Shown in pieces: positions 8,763 to 17,261 of a DNA stretch of 64,000 nucleotides. The DNA lies in contig NZ_JAUOTN010000004.1 in the NCBI RefSeq assembly GCF_030546575.1, forward strand, positions 186,001 through 250,000. Direction: 5' to 3'. Origin of the DNA: Pontibacter coccineus. Lineage in GTDB: Bacteria; Bacteroidota; Bacteroidia; Cytophagales; Hymenobacteraceae. Position numbers and translations under genes: made by a program. How positions within the stretch are numbered: the first letter of the stretch is position 1; every line of letters begins with the position of its first letter. Below the pieces are notes generated by a model. It had not been told where the DNA came from. It searched no databases and saw only the letters and a list, made by a program, of their open reading frames with translations.

Positions 8763-9245
8763 ATGGCTGAATCACTTATAATAGACCAGAACCTAAGCAA
8801 AGAAGAAAAATACAAAGCCCTCGTTCCTCAGATCGAGGCACTCGTAACCGGCGAGACCGACCTGATCGCCAACCTCTCCAACATGATGGCCGCCCTGCGC
8901 CAGGGCATGGGCTTTTTCTGGGTAGGCGTGTACTTCAACAAAGAAGGGCAGCTGGTGCTGGGGCCATTTCAGGGGCCCGTGGCCTGCACTCGTATACCTT
9001 ACCACAAAGGCGTTTGCGGGGCCTGCTATACCCGCCGTGAAACGATCTTGGTGCCTGACGTGGAAGCCTTTCCGGGCCACATCGCCTGCAGCAGCGACTC
9101 TAAGTCCGAGATCGTGATACCAGTGATAAAAGACGGCGAGGTGAAACTCGTGCTGGACGTGGACAGCGACAAGCTCAACGATTTTGACGAAGTGGACCAG
9201 AAGTACCTCGAGCAGCTGATGAAGCTGGTGGAAAGCTGGTATTAA
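8763..9245 (+). CDS. msrC: Free methionine-(R)-sulfoxide reductase (GAF domain)
   Basis: fRMsr reduces free L-methionine-(R)-sulfoxide back to methionine in the cytoplasm, repairing oxidative damage. The 160-residue protein is a single GAF domain. Its three cysteines C75 (VACTRI), C85 (GVCGACY) and C109 (HIACSSDSKSEI) have the same 10- and 24-residue spacing as the catalytic and resolving cysteines of the E. coli enzyme (C84, C94, C118). It follows ribD by 78 bp that contain three AGGTATA-type motifs, and is closed by a strong palindromic hairpin. Confidence 0.92.
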   Translation: MAESLIIDQNLSKEEKYKALVPQIEALVTGETDLIANLSNMMAALRQGMGFFWVGVYFNKEGQLVLGPFQGPVACTRIPYHKGVCGACYTRRETILVPDVEAFPGHIACSSDSKSEIVIPVIKDGEVKLVLDVDSDKLNDFDEVDQKYLEQLMKLVESWY

Positions 9246-9259
9246 ACTTCCCTGCTCTT

Positions 9260-9305
9260 AAAAGCAACGGCCATCCCTCTGCGCAGAGGGATGGCCGTTG
9301 CTTTT
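9260..9305. terminator. Perfect 46-bp palindrome, bidirectional terminator
   Basis: Bases 9260-9282 are the exact reverse complement of 9283-9305, with no central spacer. The outer ends are AAAA/TTTT. It sits between convergent msrC and the barrel-protein gene. Confidence 0.8.
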
Positions 9306-9332
9306 GGGATGCTCTTCTAACGTAGTTTCCGC

Positions 9333-9917
9333 CTATAGCCTCACCCGAACCCCCAACGCCAGGTTAAAGATCTTGCCCAAGCCCAGGTACTTCGGGTTCT
9401 GGATGTATGAGATCAGGTACTCCGCACTGGTATTCACTTCGTAGTACAGCCCCAGCCGGTCCAGTTTCGGTATGCGGCCGAAGTCCAGCTGGCCGCCCAG
9501 CTGCAGGTATAAGTGTAGTGCCGTCGGGAAGCCGTAGTAGCCTTTTTCATATTTATCGCGCGGTTCCACAATAAAATACTCCTCTCCAAAGGTATGGCCC
9601 AGCTGCAGGCCCAACCGCAAAGGCTGCCAGTCCAGTGACCTGACAGGTATAACTTTAAAAGGTATAGCGGTGGCTTTAAGCGCTGCCGTCCAGATATGGT
9701 CCCCTCCGATGCGCTCCGGCAGGTAGCCCACAAACAGGTCCGTCTCCAGCTTTTCGTCAAAGAAGCTCCGCCCTATACCTACCGACGCAAACCCGATGCT
9801 GCCCGCATACTGCACCTTGGCATGGTACGGCGAATACGCATTTTCCTGACTGAGCACAGCCTTAGGACTTAGCATGAGCAGCAGGCCAACGAGTGCTATG
9901 ATAAAGGACCGCTCCAT
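9333..9917 (-). CDS. Outer-membrane beta-barrel-like protein, unknown function
   Basis: The 194-residue product has a signal peptide (RSFIIALVGLLLMLSPKAVLSQ) and then alternating hydrophobic/polar strands rich in Gly, Tyr and Leu (YAGSIGFASVGIGRSFF, ETDLFVGYLPERIGG). It ends in an aromatic/Leu-Arg strand, typical of a small outer-membrane barrel. I chose ATG 9917 because it gives a clean signal peptide and leaves 1 bp to the upstream phosphoesterase stop. The longer frame to 9953 would overlap that gene. The pair is almost certainly one transcript. No named family recognised. Confidence 0.7.
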   Translation of the reverse strand: MERSFIIALVGLLLMLSPKAVLSQENAYSPYHAKVQYAGSIGFASVGIGRSFFDEKLETDLFVGYLPERIGGDHIWTAALKATAIPFKVIPVRSLDWQPLRLGLQLGHTFGEEYFIVEPRDKYEKGYYGFPTALHLYLQLGGQLDFGRIPKLDRLGLYYEVNTSAEYLISYIQNPKYLGLGKIFNLALGVRVRL

Positions 9918-9918
9918 G

Positions 9919-10734
9919 TTAGTAGGCAATTCTCTCGTAGTCATAGCCCCCATCCCATACCCTCAGGTAAGTGAATTCGCGCGCCTTCACAGTGGAGGTA
10001 GCCAGGTATAACAGGGTAGAATCGTAACGGAAGTCGGCTCTGAAGCCGTGGATGTGCCCGTGCAGGCTCAGTTGCACCCGTTCGCTCTCCTTCAAAGTCT
10101 GATGGAAGACTCTTTCTAAGGCCGTGTCAAAGTCATCGTCATAAGGTGGTATATGCGACACCGCAATAGCCTGCTGCCAGTTATCGCCCTCCTGTTGAAG
10201 CAGTTGCTGACTGAGCCAGCCAATGTCGGGCACTTTGCCATTGTAGTTGTACTCCCGGCTGTTGGTGTCGATAAACACAAAGCGGGTGTGGCCGTAGTCG
10301 AAGCTGTAGTTAAAGTCGCCGTACATCTGCTGGTATACCTTGCGCCCGTTGGCCAGCAGGTCGTGGTTGCCAACTACCGTCAGGTAGGGCCACTTCAGCT
10401 GCTTCATGATGTCGTGTACCCAACGGAACTCCTGTGACATACCAAAGTCAGAAATATCGCCCTGGTGAATAACAAAATCGATGTAAGGGAAAGTGTTGGC
10501 CTTATCTACGAAGTCGCTGGCCGCATCATAAAAGCGCTGAGTGTCGCCCATGACGAGCAGGTGCAGCGTATCGCCGGGCTGCTGGTTTTGCAGGCGTGCC
10601 AGGTGGCGTGCCGTGAGGTTGCGCTCGTCTTCGTTTAGTATGATCTGATTCGGATGGTACTCAAACAACTCTTCGCAGGCCGGAAATAGTACCAGGCTTA
10701 GCAGAAGCAGCAACAGGGTATAAAAGTTTCTCAT
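9919..10734 (-). CDS. Metallophosphoesterase lipoprotein (calcineurin-like)
   Basis: Calcineurin-like phosphoesterases hydrolyse phosphomonoesters or diesters with two metal ions. The 271-residue protein begins with a lipoprotein signal (LVLFPACEELF, Cys about residue 20), so it should act outside the inner membrane. All family motifs are present in order: GDTQ, HQGDISD, GNHD, SHIPP and GHIHG. It is the first gene of a two-gene unit with the barrel protein, which hints at a shared surface function. The substrate is unknown. Confidence 0.85.
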   Translation of the reverse strand: MRNFYTLLLLLLSLVLFPACEELFEYHPNQIILNEDERNLTARHLARLQNQQPGDTLHLLVMGDTQRFYDAASDFVDKANTFPYIDFVIHQGDISDFGMSQEFRWVHDIMKQLKWPYLTVVGNHDLLANGRKVYQQMYGDFNYSFDYGHTRFVFIDTNSREYNYNGKVPDIGWLSQQLLQQEGDNWQQAIAVSHIPPYDDDFDTALERVFHQTLKESERVQLSLHGHIHGFRADFRYDSTLLYLATSTVKAREFTYLRVWDGGYDYERIAY

Positions 10735-10909
10735 GGATGCGACAGGCGCCGTAAAGGCGCTTCTTCACTAACGCTTTTCGGTAAGGAATGTTAGTTGCCA
10801 AATTGACTAACGCAACAACCTACTGCAAATTTAATGTTTAAACGTTGAATTTGCTTCCGAACGGTTACATATATTTACGGGCAGCCTCGCTTAGGTATAG
10901 CCTGTCAGC

Positions 10910-10950
10910 AAAAAGGCCCTGCCGGAGATAGTCTCCGACAGGGCCTTTTT
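10910..10950. terminator. Terminator downstream of psd
   Basis: Bases 10910-10928 pair with 10932-10950 with one C/A mismatch and a 3-nt loop, flanked by A- and T-runs. It is placed to end psd transcription on the minus strand. Confidence 0.75.
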
Positions 10951-10981
10951 ATACCTTTGCTTGTAAAGCTAGCTGTTGATC

Positions 10982-11665
10982 TTACCCAAAGAAAGTTGGG
11001 GTTTCGGTCTTGAGTTGGGCAATTACCGTCTGGCCGCCTTTGGTTTTCTGGCCAAGTTCCACTTTCACTTCCGTGTCCAGCGGCAGGAAGATGTCTACGC
11101 GCGAGCCGAACTTAATGAAACCGAACTCCTCGCCCTGGCTTACCTCATCGCCCTCGTTCACATACCACACAATGCGGCGCGCCATCGCACCGGCAATCTG
11201 GCGGAACAATACTTCCGGACCGGCCGTGGATTCCACCACCACCGTGGTACGCTCGTTTTGCGTGCTCGACTTCGGGTGCCAGGCCACGAAGTAGTTGCCC
11301 GGGTGGTATTTGAAGTAGCTCACGATACCTGAAACCGGGTTGCGTGTGATATGCACATTAATCGGCGACATGAATATGGAGATCTGCTTGCGCTTGTCTT
11401 TGAAGTATTCGGTCTCCTCTACCTCCTCGATTACCACCACCTTGCCGTCGGCAGGCGCCACGATCAGATCTTCGTGCAATAACAGGTTGCGGTAAGGGCT
11501 GCGGAAAAATTGCAGAATGAGCAGGAAGAGCACAACTGAAACACCGGAGAAAATCTTGTTGAAGGTATTGTTATCGGCGTTGAAATGGTACAGCAACAGG
11601 TTGAGTACCACCAAGATCAACAAAGTAAAAAATAGAATCCTTCTTCCTTCTTTATGAATTTTCAT
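10982..11665 (-). CDS. psd: Phosphatidylserine decarboxylase proenzyme
   Basis: Psd makes phosphatidylethanolamine from phosphatidylserine at the inner membrane. It self-cleaves to form a pyruvoyl group. The 227-residue short-form protein has two N-terminal membrane segments (about 9-28 and 36-54), IVAPADGKVV near residue 69, SPINVHITRNP near 100, and the cleavage site G187-S188 in FIKFGSRVD. This is the short form of the family. cdsA, which supplies the CDP-diacylglycerol precursor, lies 1.5 kb upstream on the same strand, with a glutamate dehydrogenase gene and a terminator between them. Confidence 0.94.
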   Translation of the reverse strand: MKIHKEGRRILFFTLLILVVLNLLLYHFNADNNTFNKIFSGVSVVLFLLILQFFRSPYRNLLLHEDLIVAPADGKVVVIEEVEETEYFKDKRKQISIFMSPINVHITRNPVSGIVSYFKYHPGNYFVAWHPKSSTQNERTTVVVESTAGPEVLFRQIAGAMARRIVWYVNEGDEVSQGEEFGFIKFGSRVDIFLPLDTEVKVELGQKTKGGQTVIAQLKTETPTFFG

Positions 11666-11702
11666 CCGTGAAAACTAAATGCTACAGGTCTTTATATAAG
11701 TT

Positions 11703-11738
11703 ATAATAGCCCATCCAGTTTAGTAGATGGGCTATTAT
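11703..11738 (-). terminator. Terminator between gdh and psd
   Basis: ATAATAGCCCATC (11703-11715) pairs perfectly with GATGGGCTATTAT (11726-11738), with a 10-nt loop. It lies downstream of gdh and upstream of psd, so it should separate the two transcripts. Confidence 0.65.
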
Positions 11739-11787
11739 CTGATCCAAAATTATATAATCTTTCGATTATTCTACTAAAAATCTTCGC

Positions 11788-13062
11788 TTAGAAGCCACCG
11801 CGGTACTTATACGTCATGGCCACTTTGTCGATGGCTACAATGTAGGCGGCTATACGCATGGGCACGTTGTACTTCTGCGAAGCGGCGTACACGCGCTCAA
11901 ACGACTCGTTCATGATGCGCTCGGCACGCTCATTCACGCGATCCAGCGTCCACTTAAAGCCCATGCGGTTCTGTACCCACTCGAAGTAAGACACGGTTAC
12001 ACCACCGGAGTTTGCCAGGATATCCGGCACCACCATGATGCCTTTCTCGTTGATGATGTTGTCGGCTTTGTAAGAAGTAGGGCCATTGGCACCTTCCACG
12101 ATCAGGCGGGCCTGAATCTTGTCCACGTTCTTGATCGTGATCACGTCTTCCACAGCGGCCGGCACCAGCACGTCCACTTTGGAAACCAGCAGCTCGTCGT
12201 TGCTTATTTTCTCAGCGTTCTTGTAGCCTTCCAGACGGCCTTTGTTGTTGTTTTTGTATTCAATCGCCTCTTCAATGTCGATGCCGTTGTCGTTCCAGTA
12301 AGCCCCGCTCACGTCGCTCACACCCAGGATCTTCACACCACGCTCAGCCATCAGTTTGGCTGCCCAGGCGCCCACGTTACCGAAGCCCTGTATCACGGCT
12401 GTTGATTTGGCAGGGTCCATGCCCAACTTGTCCATGGCTGCCATCGCTGACACCATCACGCCGCGGCCAGTTGCCTCTACGCGGCCAAGCGAACCGCCCA
12501 GCACGAGTGGCTTGCCCGTTACCACCGCGTGTATGGTGGAGCCTTTCATACGGGAGTACTCGTCCATCAACCAGGCCATTTCGCGCGGACCGGTACCCAT
12601 GTCAGGGGCAGGTATATCCTGGTCAGGGCCGAAGGTATCCACCAGCGCCTGGGTATAGGCTCTGGTCAGACGCTCCATTTCACCGGCAGACATCGAGAAA
12701 GGATCGCAGATAACGCCTCCTTTGGCACCCCCGTAAGGGATGTCCACCACGGCGCACTTCCAGGTCATCCAGGCAGCCAGAGCCTTTACCTCGTCCAGGA
12801 ACACGTCCGGCGCAAAGCGCACACCACCTTTGGACGGACCCAGGATAGTGGAGTGAATAACACGGTAACCTTCGAATACGCGTACTTTTCCATCGTCCAT
12901 CGTAACAGGCACGTTCACGATCACCTGACGCGTTGGCGTCTTGAGTACATTGTAAACTTCCTCATCCAACCCAAGTATCTCTGCCGCGATGTTGAAACGC
13001 GACATCATCGATTCAAATGGGTTCTCCCTGTCCTTTATCGGTGCTGGCTCTTTGTATAACAT
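11788..13062 (-). CDS. gdhA: Glutamate dehydrogenase (ELFV family)
   Basis: It interconverts glutamate and 2-oxoglutarate plus ammonia with NAD(P), linking nitrogen and carbon metabolism. From ATG 13062 (MLYKEPAP) the protein has 424 residues. Substrate and catalytic lysines are seen as K78 (GPSKGGVRF), K102 (WKCAVVD) and K114 (PYGGAKGGV). The nucleotide-binding domain carries VIQGFGNVGAWAA. The frame extends 11 codons further upstream, but that part is not family-like. It is the first of three ELFV-family dehydrogenases here. Cofactor preference (NAD or NADP) cannot be decided by eye. Confidence 0.92.
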   Translation of the reverse strand: MLYKEPAPIKDRENPFESMMSRFNIAAEILGLDEEVYNVLKTPTRQVIVNVPVTMDDGKVRVFEGYRVIHSTILGPSKGGVRFAPDVFLDEVKALAAWMTWKCAVVDIPYGGAKGGVICDPFSMSAGEMERLTRAYTQALVDTFGPDQDIPAPDMGTGPREMAWLMDEYSRMKGSTIHAVVTGKPLVLGGSLGRVEATGRGVMVSAMAAMDKLGMDPAKSTAVIQGFGNVGAWAAKLMAERGVKILGVSDVSGAYWNDNGIDIEEAIEYKNNNKGRLEGYKNAEKISNDELLVSKVDVLVPAAVEDVITIKNVDKIQARLIVEGANGPTSYKADNIINEKGIMVVPDILANSGGVTVSYFEWVQNRMGFKWTLDRVNERAERIMNESFERVYAASQKYNVPMRIAAYIVAIDKVAMTYKYRGGF

Positions 13063-13156
13063 TATTTTAAGCTTGATTTTATCGGTGGTTAACAATTATG
13101 GTGGTAAAGTTATGTAATTATTATATACACACACCTACACCTTAATCAACAATAAA

Positions 13157-13984
13157 TTAGAAAATTTTAAGGAATGCGACAATAAACGGAACGGCCAGCA
13201 CCAGGCTGTCGAAGCGGTCCAGAATCCCCCCGTGGCCAGGCAGCAGCGTGCCCGAATCCTTTACGCCCAGGCTTCGCTTCAGCAAGGACTCCACCAGGTC
13301 GCCCAGCACGCCGAAAACCGCAACGATGATCGCTATGCCAATCCACTGGTAGAGCTCCAGATCGAGGAAGAACGCGGACAGTAACCAGCCCACCAGCACC
13401 GTCAGGATGGTGCCGCCGATCCAGCCCTCCCAGGTTTTGCCCGGAGAGATGCGCTCGAAGAGTTTGTTTTTGCCGAAGTTTTTGCCCGCAATGTAAGCCC
13501 CTGTGTCAGAGGACCAGATCAGCAGCAGCAGCCCCAGGATGGGTTGCCAGCGGTACTCACCCTGCAAATACCCGAGTTGCTGCAGCAGCGTGAAAGGTAC
13601 GGCAATGTAGAGCACGCCCAGCAACGTAAAAGCGATGTTCGTGAAGGGCTGCGGTTGTTTGCGGTACAGTTCCAGCACAAATAGCAGGAACACGGCCGGC
13701 AGGAACAGGTATAGCAGTTCGGCCGGTGTGTCCGCTTTCTCGATCAGGAAAACAGCGATGAAGATGCCGGCTGCCAGCAGCGTGCCGTATACCTTGTTGG
13801 CTTTTATACCTGCCGTGCCCGCCAGTCTGTAAAACTCCAGCGTACCCAGCACGGTGAGGCCCAGAAACAGGATAAAGAAGGTCCACTCGCTGAAGAGGAT
13901 GCCTCCGATGAAAAGGGCCGCCCCCAATACTCCGACAATCAGGCGTTGCTGTAAATTACTAAGGGCAGATAGCTTGGTGCTCAT
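13157..13984 (-). CDS. cdsA: Phosphatidate cytidylyltransferase
   Basis: CdsA makes CDP-diacylglycerol from phosphatidate and CTP, the branch point for all phospholipids. The 275-residue integral membrane protein has about eight hydrophobic segments, SSDTGAYIAGKNFGKNKLF near residue 160, and the C-terminal family signature reading KRSLGVKDSG then PGHGGILDRFD. It lies 45 bp downstream of the CPBP gene and upstream of gdh and psd on the same strand, consistent with a membrane-lipid gene group. Confidence 0.95.
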   Translation of the reverse strand: MSTKLSALSNLQQRLIVGVLGAALFIGGILFSEWTFFILFLGLTVLGTLEFYRLAGTAGIKANKVYGTLLAAGIFIAVFLIEKADTPAELLYLFLPAVFLLFVLELYRKQPQPFTNIAFTLLGVLYIAVPFTLLQQLGYLQGEYRWQPILGLLLLIWSSDTGAYIAGKNFGKNKLFERISPGKTWEGWIGGTILTVLVGWLLSAFFLDLELYQWIGIAIIVAVFGVLGDLVESLLKRSLGVKDSGTLLPGHGGILDRFDSLVLAVPFIVAFLKIF

Positions 13985-14029
13985 GCGATGTAGGTTGCCG
14001 GCAGCATCAGCCGGGTGATTTGTCTGAAT

Positions 14030-14995
14030 TTAACTGTTCTCACGCTCTCCCGCGGCCTCGGCCAGGCTTTCGGGGCGTGTGGGCGTGAGCATAAATTGCT
14101 TGTAAAGGTAATAGATTACGGCCGCACTCAGCACCGCCGAAATCAAAATGGTCATCACCGGCATCGGCTCCGTCGACTCTATATTAAAGTCAATGGCGCC
14201 TGTTTGCTGCAGGTATAGCAGGAACACGGTGAAGCCGTTGTTGAAGAAGTGCGCCACGATCGGCACCCAGATATTGCCCGACCACAGGTATAGGTAACCG
14301 AACAAAGCGCCCAGCAGCACGCGCGGAATAAAGCCGAAGAACTGCACGTGTATGGCCGAAAAGATGATGGCCGCCACCCACACCGCCACATGCGCGTTGC
14401 CGGACCAGCGGTGCACCTGTCGCTGCAAAACTCCCCTGAACACCAGTTCTTCGCCAATGGCAGGTATAACGGCAATCACCAGCAGGCCCATCAGCAGGCG
14501 CGGGAGCGTGCCGAAGTTGGCAATCAGTTTGGTCAGCTCGGCCAGTTCGTCTTCTTTGGCGCGGGCCCATTCCTCAAAGCCTTTCATAAAGCCAGGCAGC
14601 GAGAGCTCAGCGTTCCAGCTGATGATGAGTGAGTTGGCCGGCATGATGAAGATGATCAGCAAACCCGCCAGCAGCAGCAAGGTGGGCAAAGGCAGCTTTT
14701 TCCAGTTCAGGTAATGGCCGATGTTCACCCCCGCCAGGCGCAGCATCAGCAGCGGCCCCAGCACAAAAGAGCAGAACTGCACCAGCCCCTGAAAGAGTAG
14801 CAGCGCATCGGCAGCTTCCGGGTGTTCTGTCGGGTTGGCCAGCAGGTTGGTCAGGTCGATCACCTCTATTCCGAGCACCGTCGTCACCAGCGCCAGGTAG
14901 ATAAAACTGGCCACAAAATAGCCGCCCAGCATGAATGCCAGCAACAGCAGCAGCACTAAAAATGGGTGTCGATCTTCGGAGATGAAACCTTTCAT
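14030..14995 (-). CDS. CPBP-family intramembrane metalloprotease
   Basis: CPBP (CAAX-protease/bacteriocin-processing, ABI) proteins are multi-pass membrane glutamic proteases or metalloproteases. Bacterial substrates are mostly unknown. The 321-residue product, starting at ATG 14995 (MKGFISED), has about eight membrane segments. Conserved motifs are EELVFRG in AIGEELVFRGVLQ, then FSAIHVQFF and VPIVAHFFNNG, giving the Glu-Glu-Arg and two His motifs in order. The longer open frame to 15100 would run across the divergent dusB start and was rejected. It is first in a run with cdsA. Confidence 0.9.
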   Translation of the reverse strand: MKGFISEDRHPFLVLLLLLAFMLGGYFVASFIYLALVTTVLGIEVIDLTNLLANPTEHPEAADALLLFQGLVQFCSFVLGPLLMLRLAGVNIGHYLNWKKLPLPTLLLLAGLLIIFIMPANSLIISWNAELSLPGFMKGFEEWARAKEDELAELTKLIANFGTLPRLLMGLLVIAVIPAIGEELVFRGVLQRQVHRWSGNAHVAVWVAAIIFSAIHVQFFGFIPRVLLGALFGYLYLWSGNIWVPIVAHFFNNGFTVFLLYLQQTGAIDFNIESTEPMPVMTILISAVLSAAVIYYLYKQFMLTPTRPESLAEAAGERENS

Positions 14996-15048
14996 AGAGA
15001 AGATTAGGTTTAATTGACGTAAATTTACGTGAAATTTTAACTTTTGCT

Positions 15049-16038
15049 TTGGTAAAGATAGCGAACATAGAACTGGGCGAGTTTCCGCTGCTGCTGGCAC
15101 CGATGGAAGACGTGAGCGACCCGCCCTTCCGAAAAGTGTGCAAAGCCAACGGGGCAGACCTGATGTATACCGAGTTCATCTCTTCTGAGGGTCTGATACG
15201 TGACGCCGCCAAAAGTGTCCAAAAACTCGACATATTTGACTACGAGCGCCCCATCGGCATTCAGATCTTCGGTTCCGACATCGACTCGATGCGCGAAGCC
15301 GCCATTGTATCGTCACAGGCCGGCCCGGACCTGATCGACATCAACTACGGCTGCCCGGTGAAGAACGTAGCCTGCAAGGGCGCCGGCGCCGCATTGCTGC
15401 GCGACGTGCCCAAGATGGTGAAGATGACCGAGGAGATCGTGAAAGCCACGCACCTGCCCGTGACCGTGAAGACCCGTCTGGGCTGGGACGAGGAGACAAA
15501 ATACATCGTCGAGACGGCGGAAAGACTGCAGGACATCGGTATAAAGGCACTGAGCATACACGGCCGCACCCGCGTGCAGATGTACAAAGGCGAAGCCGAC
15601 TGGAGCCTGATTGCGGAGGTAAAAAACAACCCGCGCATGCACATCCCGATCTTCGGCAACGGCGACATTGACTCGCCGCAGAAGGCGCTGGAGTATAAGA
15701 ACAGGTATGGCGTGGATGGTATTATGATCGGCCGCGCCAGCATTGGCCACCCATGGATTTTTAACGAGATCAAGCACTACATGGCAACCGGTGAGGTACT
15801 GCCGGCTCCGACCCTGGAGGAACGTGTAGAGGTCTGCCGCCAGCACTTCACACACTCGCTGGAGTGGAAGGGCGACAAGCTGGGCATTTTTGAGATGCGC
15901 CGCCATTACACCAACTATTTCCGCGGCCTGCCGCACTTCAAGCCGCTGCGCATGAAACTGGTGCAGTCCGAAGACATCCAGGAAATTTACGACACGCTCG
16001 ACGAGATCGCCCATACCATGGCGTATGAGGAGGTGTAA
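15049..16038 (+). CDS. dusB: tRNA-dihydrouridine synthase
   Basis: Dus enzymes reduce specific uridines in tRNA to dihydrouridine with FMN and NADPH. The 329-residue protein has LLLAPMEDVSDPPFRKVC near the N-terminus (FMN site), DINYGCPVKNVACKGAGAAL with the catalytic cysteine, LSIHGRTR, and GNGDI / GIMIGRASIGHPWIF near the C-terminus, matching the DusB class. The best start is TTG 15049 (MVKIANIELG). No ATG lies nearby, and TTG is only 53 bp from the divergent CPBP start. A TAACTTTTG box directly precedes it, so its leader may be very short. Confidence 0.93.
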   Translation: MVKIANIELGEFPLLLAPMEDVSDPPFRKVCKANGADLMYTEFISSEGLIRDAAKSVQKLDIFDYERPIGIQIFGSDIDSMREAAIVSSQAGPDLIDINYGCPVKNVACKGAGAALLRDVPKMVKMTEEIVKATHLPVTVKTRLGWDEETKYIVETAERLQDIGIKALSIHGRTRVQMYKGEADWSLIAEVKNNPRMHIPIFGNGDIDSPQKALEYKNRYGVDGIMIGRASIGHPWIFNEIKHYMATGEVLPAPTLEERVEVCRQHFTHSLEWKGDKLGIFEMRRHYTNYFRGLPHFKPLRMKLVQSEDIQEIYDTLDEIAHTMAYEEV

Positions 16039-16047
16039 CCAGTTTAA

Positions 16048-16188
16048 AAGTTTAGAAGTTAGAAAGTTTTCAGGGAGTTGAAGGTTCGGCATGCATGCTG
16101 AGACTTCAACTCCTTTTATATTTGCAGATAAGTTCAGGAAGCCGGTTATCATTGGAGACGACTTCCTGACTTGCTAACTTCTAAACTT
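16048..16188. repeat. Long inverted repeat after dusB (T/A-rich 3' repeat family)
   Basis: AAGTTTAGAAGTTAG (16048-16062) has an exact inverted copy CTAACTTCTAAACTT at 16174-16188. They flank the dusB terminator. Part of the unit (AGAAAGTTT, then GGGAGTTGAA) recurs after the sensor kinase gene near 20.8 kb, in the same orientation relative to the preceding gene. The right arm ends just before the EamA coding region. Confidence 0.7.
16074..16113 (+). terminator. Terminator after dusB
   Basis: GGAGTTGAAG (16074-16083) pairs with CTTCAACTCC (16104-16113). An imperfect inner stem is centred on ATGCAT, and TTTT follows. Confidence 0.75.
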
Positions 16189-16189
16189 T

Positions 16190-17101
16190 CTGACTATCAA
16201 ACCATCCCTCGCTCCCCCACAAGAGCAAACAAGCACGCCGGCCATTGCCTGGATACTGGTCATCATACTTGCCCTGATCTGGGGCACCTCGTTCATACTC
16301 ATCAAGAAAGGCCTGGTAGTTTACTCTTCCGATGAACTGGGCGCGCTGCGCATGGTCATTGCCTGCGCCGCCTTGCTGCCTTTTGCCATTAAGAATATGC
16401 GCAAGGTGGAGCCGGGCCGCTGGAAGTTTCTGCTGGGCAGCGGTCTGCTGGGCAACTTCTTCCCGGCTTTTCTGTTTGCCATCGCTGAGACGCGCCTGGC
16501 CAGCGGACTGGCGGGTGTACTTAACTCACTCACGGCCCTGTTTACGTTGCTGGTAGGTGCCGCCCTGTTTGGCCAGTCCATTACCTGGATGCGGATGCTC
16601 GGCATTGTGGTAGGTATAGCGGGCACAGCTGTTCTCATATTCACAGGCAATGGCAACGCCGAGCTCGACAACATGTACTATGGCCTGTACATCGTGCTGG
16701 CCACCATCTTCTACGGCATCAGCGCTAACCTCATCAAGTTCCGCCTGCACGGCATGAAGGCGATTGCTGTGTCCAGTCTGGCGCTGCTCACGGTGGGGCC
16801 TGTTGCGCTCGTATACCTGTTCACCACCGATTTCTGGTACAAACTGCATCATGTGCCGGGTGCCTGGGAGGCGCTGATGTACATTGCCATACTGGCCGTG
16901 TTCAGCACCGCCATCGCCTTGGTGCTCTTCAACAAACTGATTCAGATCTCCACCACCCTGTTTGCCAGTTCCACCACGTACCTGATACCTGTGGTGGCGC
17001 TTATGTGGGGCGTGCTGGACGGTGAGGTGATCCACCTTTGGCACTACGTGGGCATGGTCATTATTCTGGCGGGGGTTTTTATTGTAAACAGAGCCAAGTA
17101 A
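16190..17101 (+). CDS. EamA/DMT-family transporter with no standard start codon
   Basis: EamA proteins are ten-helix exporters of metabolites such as amino acids. The first ATG (16352) would remove the first helix. In the same frame upstream the DNA clearly encodes it: TPAIAWILVIILALIWGTSF, then SSDELGALRMVIA. This frame is open back to the TAA at 16175 but contains no ATG, GTG or TTG. Candidates are CTG 16190 or ATC 16196 (an ATCAAACC that may once have been ATG). The inverted-repeat arm lies directly upstream. Two EamA repeats follow, the second from about DNMYYGLYIV. A hairpin ends the gene. The product may be made from a rare start, or the gene may be damaged. Confidence 0.75.
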   Translation: MTIKPSLAPPQEQTSTPAIAWILVIILALIWGTSFILIKKGLVVYSSDELGALRMVIACAALLPFAIKNMRKVEPGRWKFLLGSGLLGNFFPAFLFAIAETRLASGLAGVLNSLTALFTLLVGAALFGQSITWMRMLGIVVGIAGTAVLIFTGNGNAELDNMYYGLYIVLATIFYGISANLIKFRLHGMKAIAVSSLALLTVGPVALVYLFTTDFWYKLHHVPGAWEALMYIAILAVFSTAIALVLFNKLIQISTTLFASSTTYLIPVVALMWGVLDGEVIHLWHYVGMVIILAGVFIVNRAK

Positions 17102-17132
17102 TTTCTAAGATCTCTAAGGCTAGACCCGAATC

Positions 17133-17165
17133 AACAGCTTCTGTCATACCCAGGCAGAAGTTGTT
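17133..17165 (+). terminator. Terminator after EamA gene
   Basis: AACAGCTTCTG (17133-17143) pairs with CAGAAGTTGTT (17155-17165) with one G-T pair, followed by TTATT. Confidence 0.6.
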
Positions 17166-17261
17166 TTATTTGAGCCAAGGGCAATTTGCGAATATCAGAA
17201 TTTTCTAATCTCTCGATAATTTACTTATTTAAGGGTTTACAAGAACCGACCCGACAACCAC

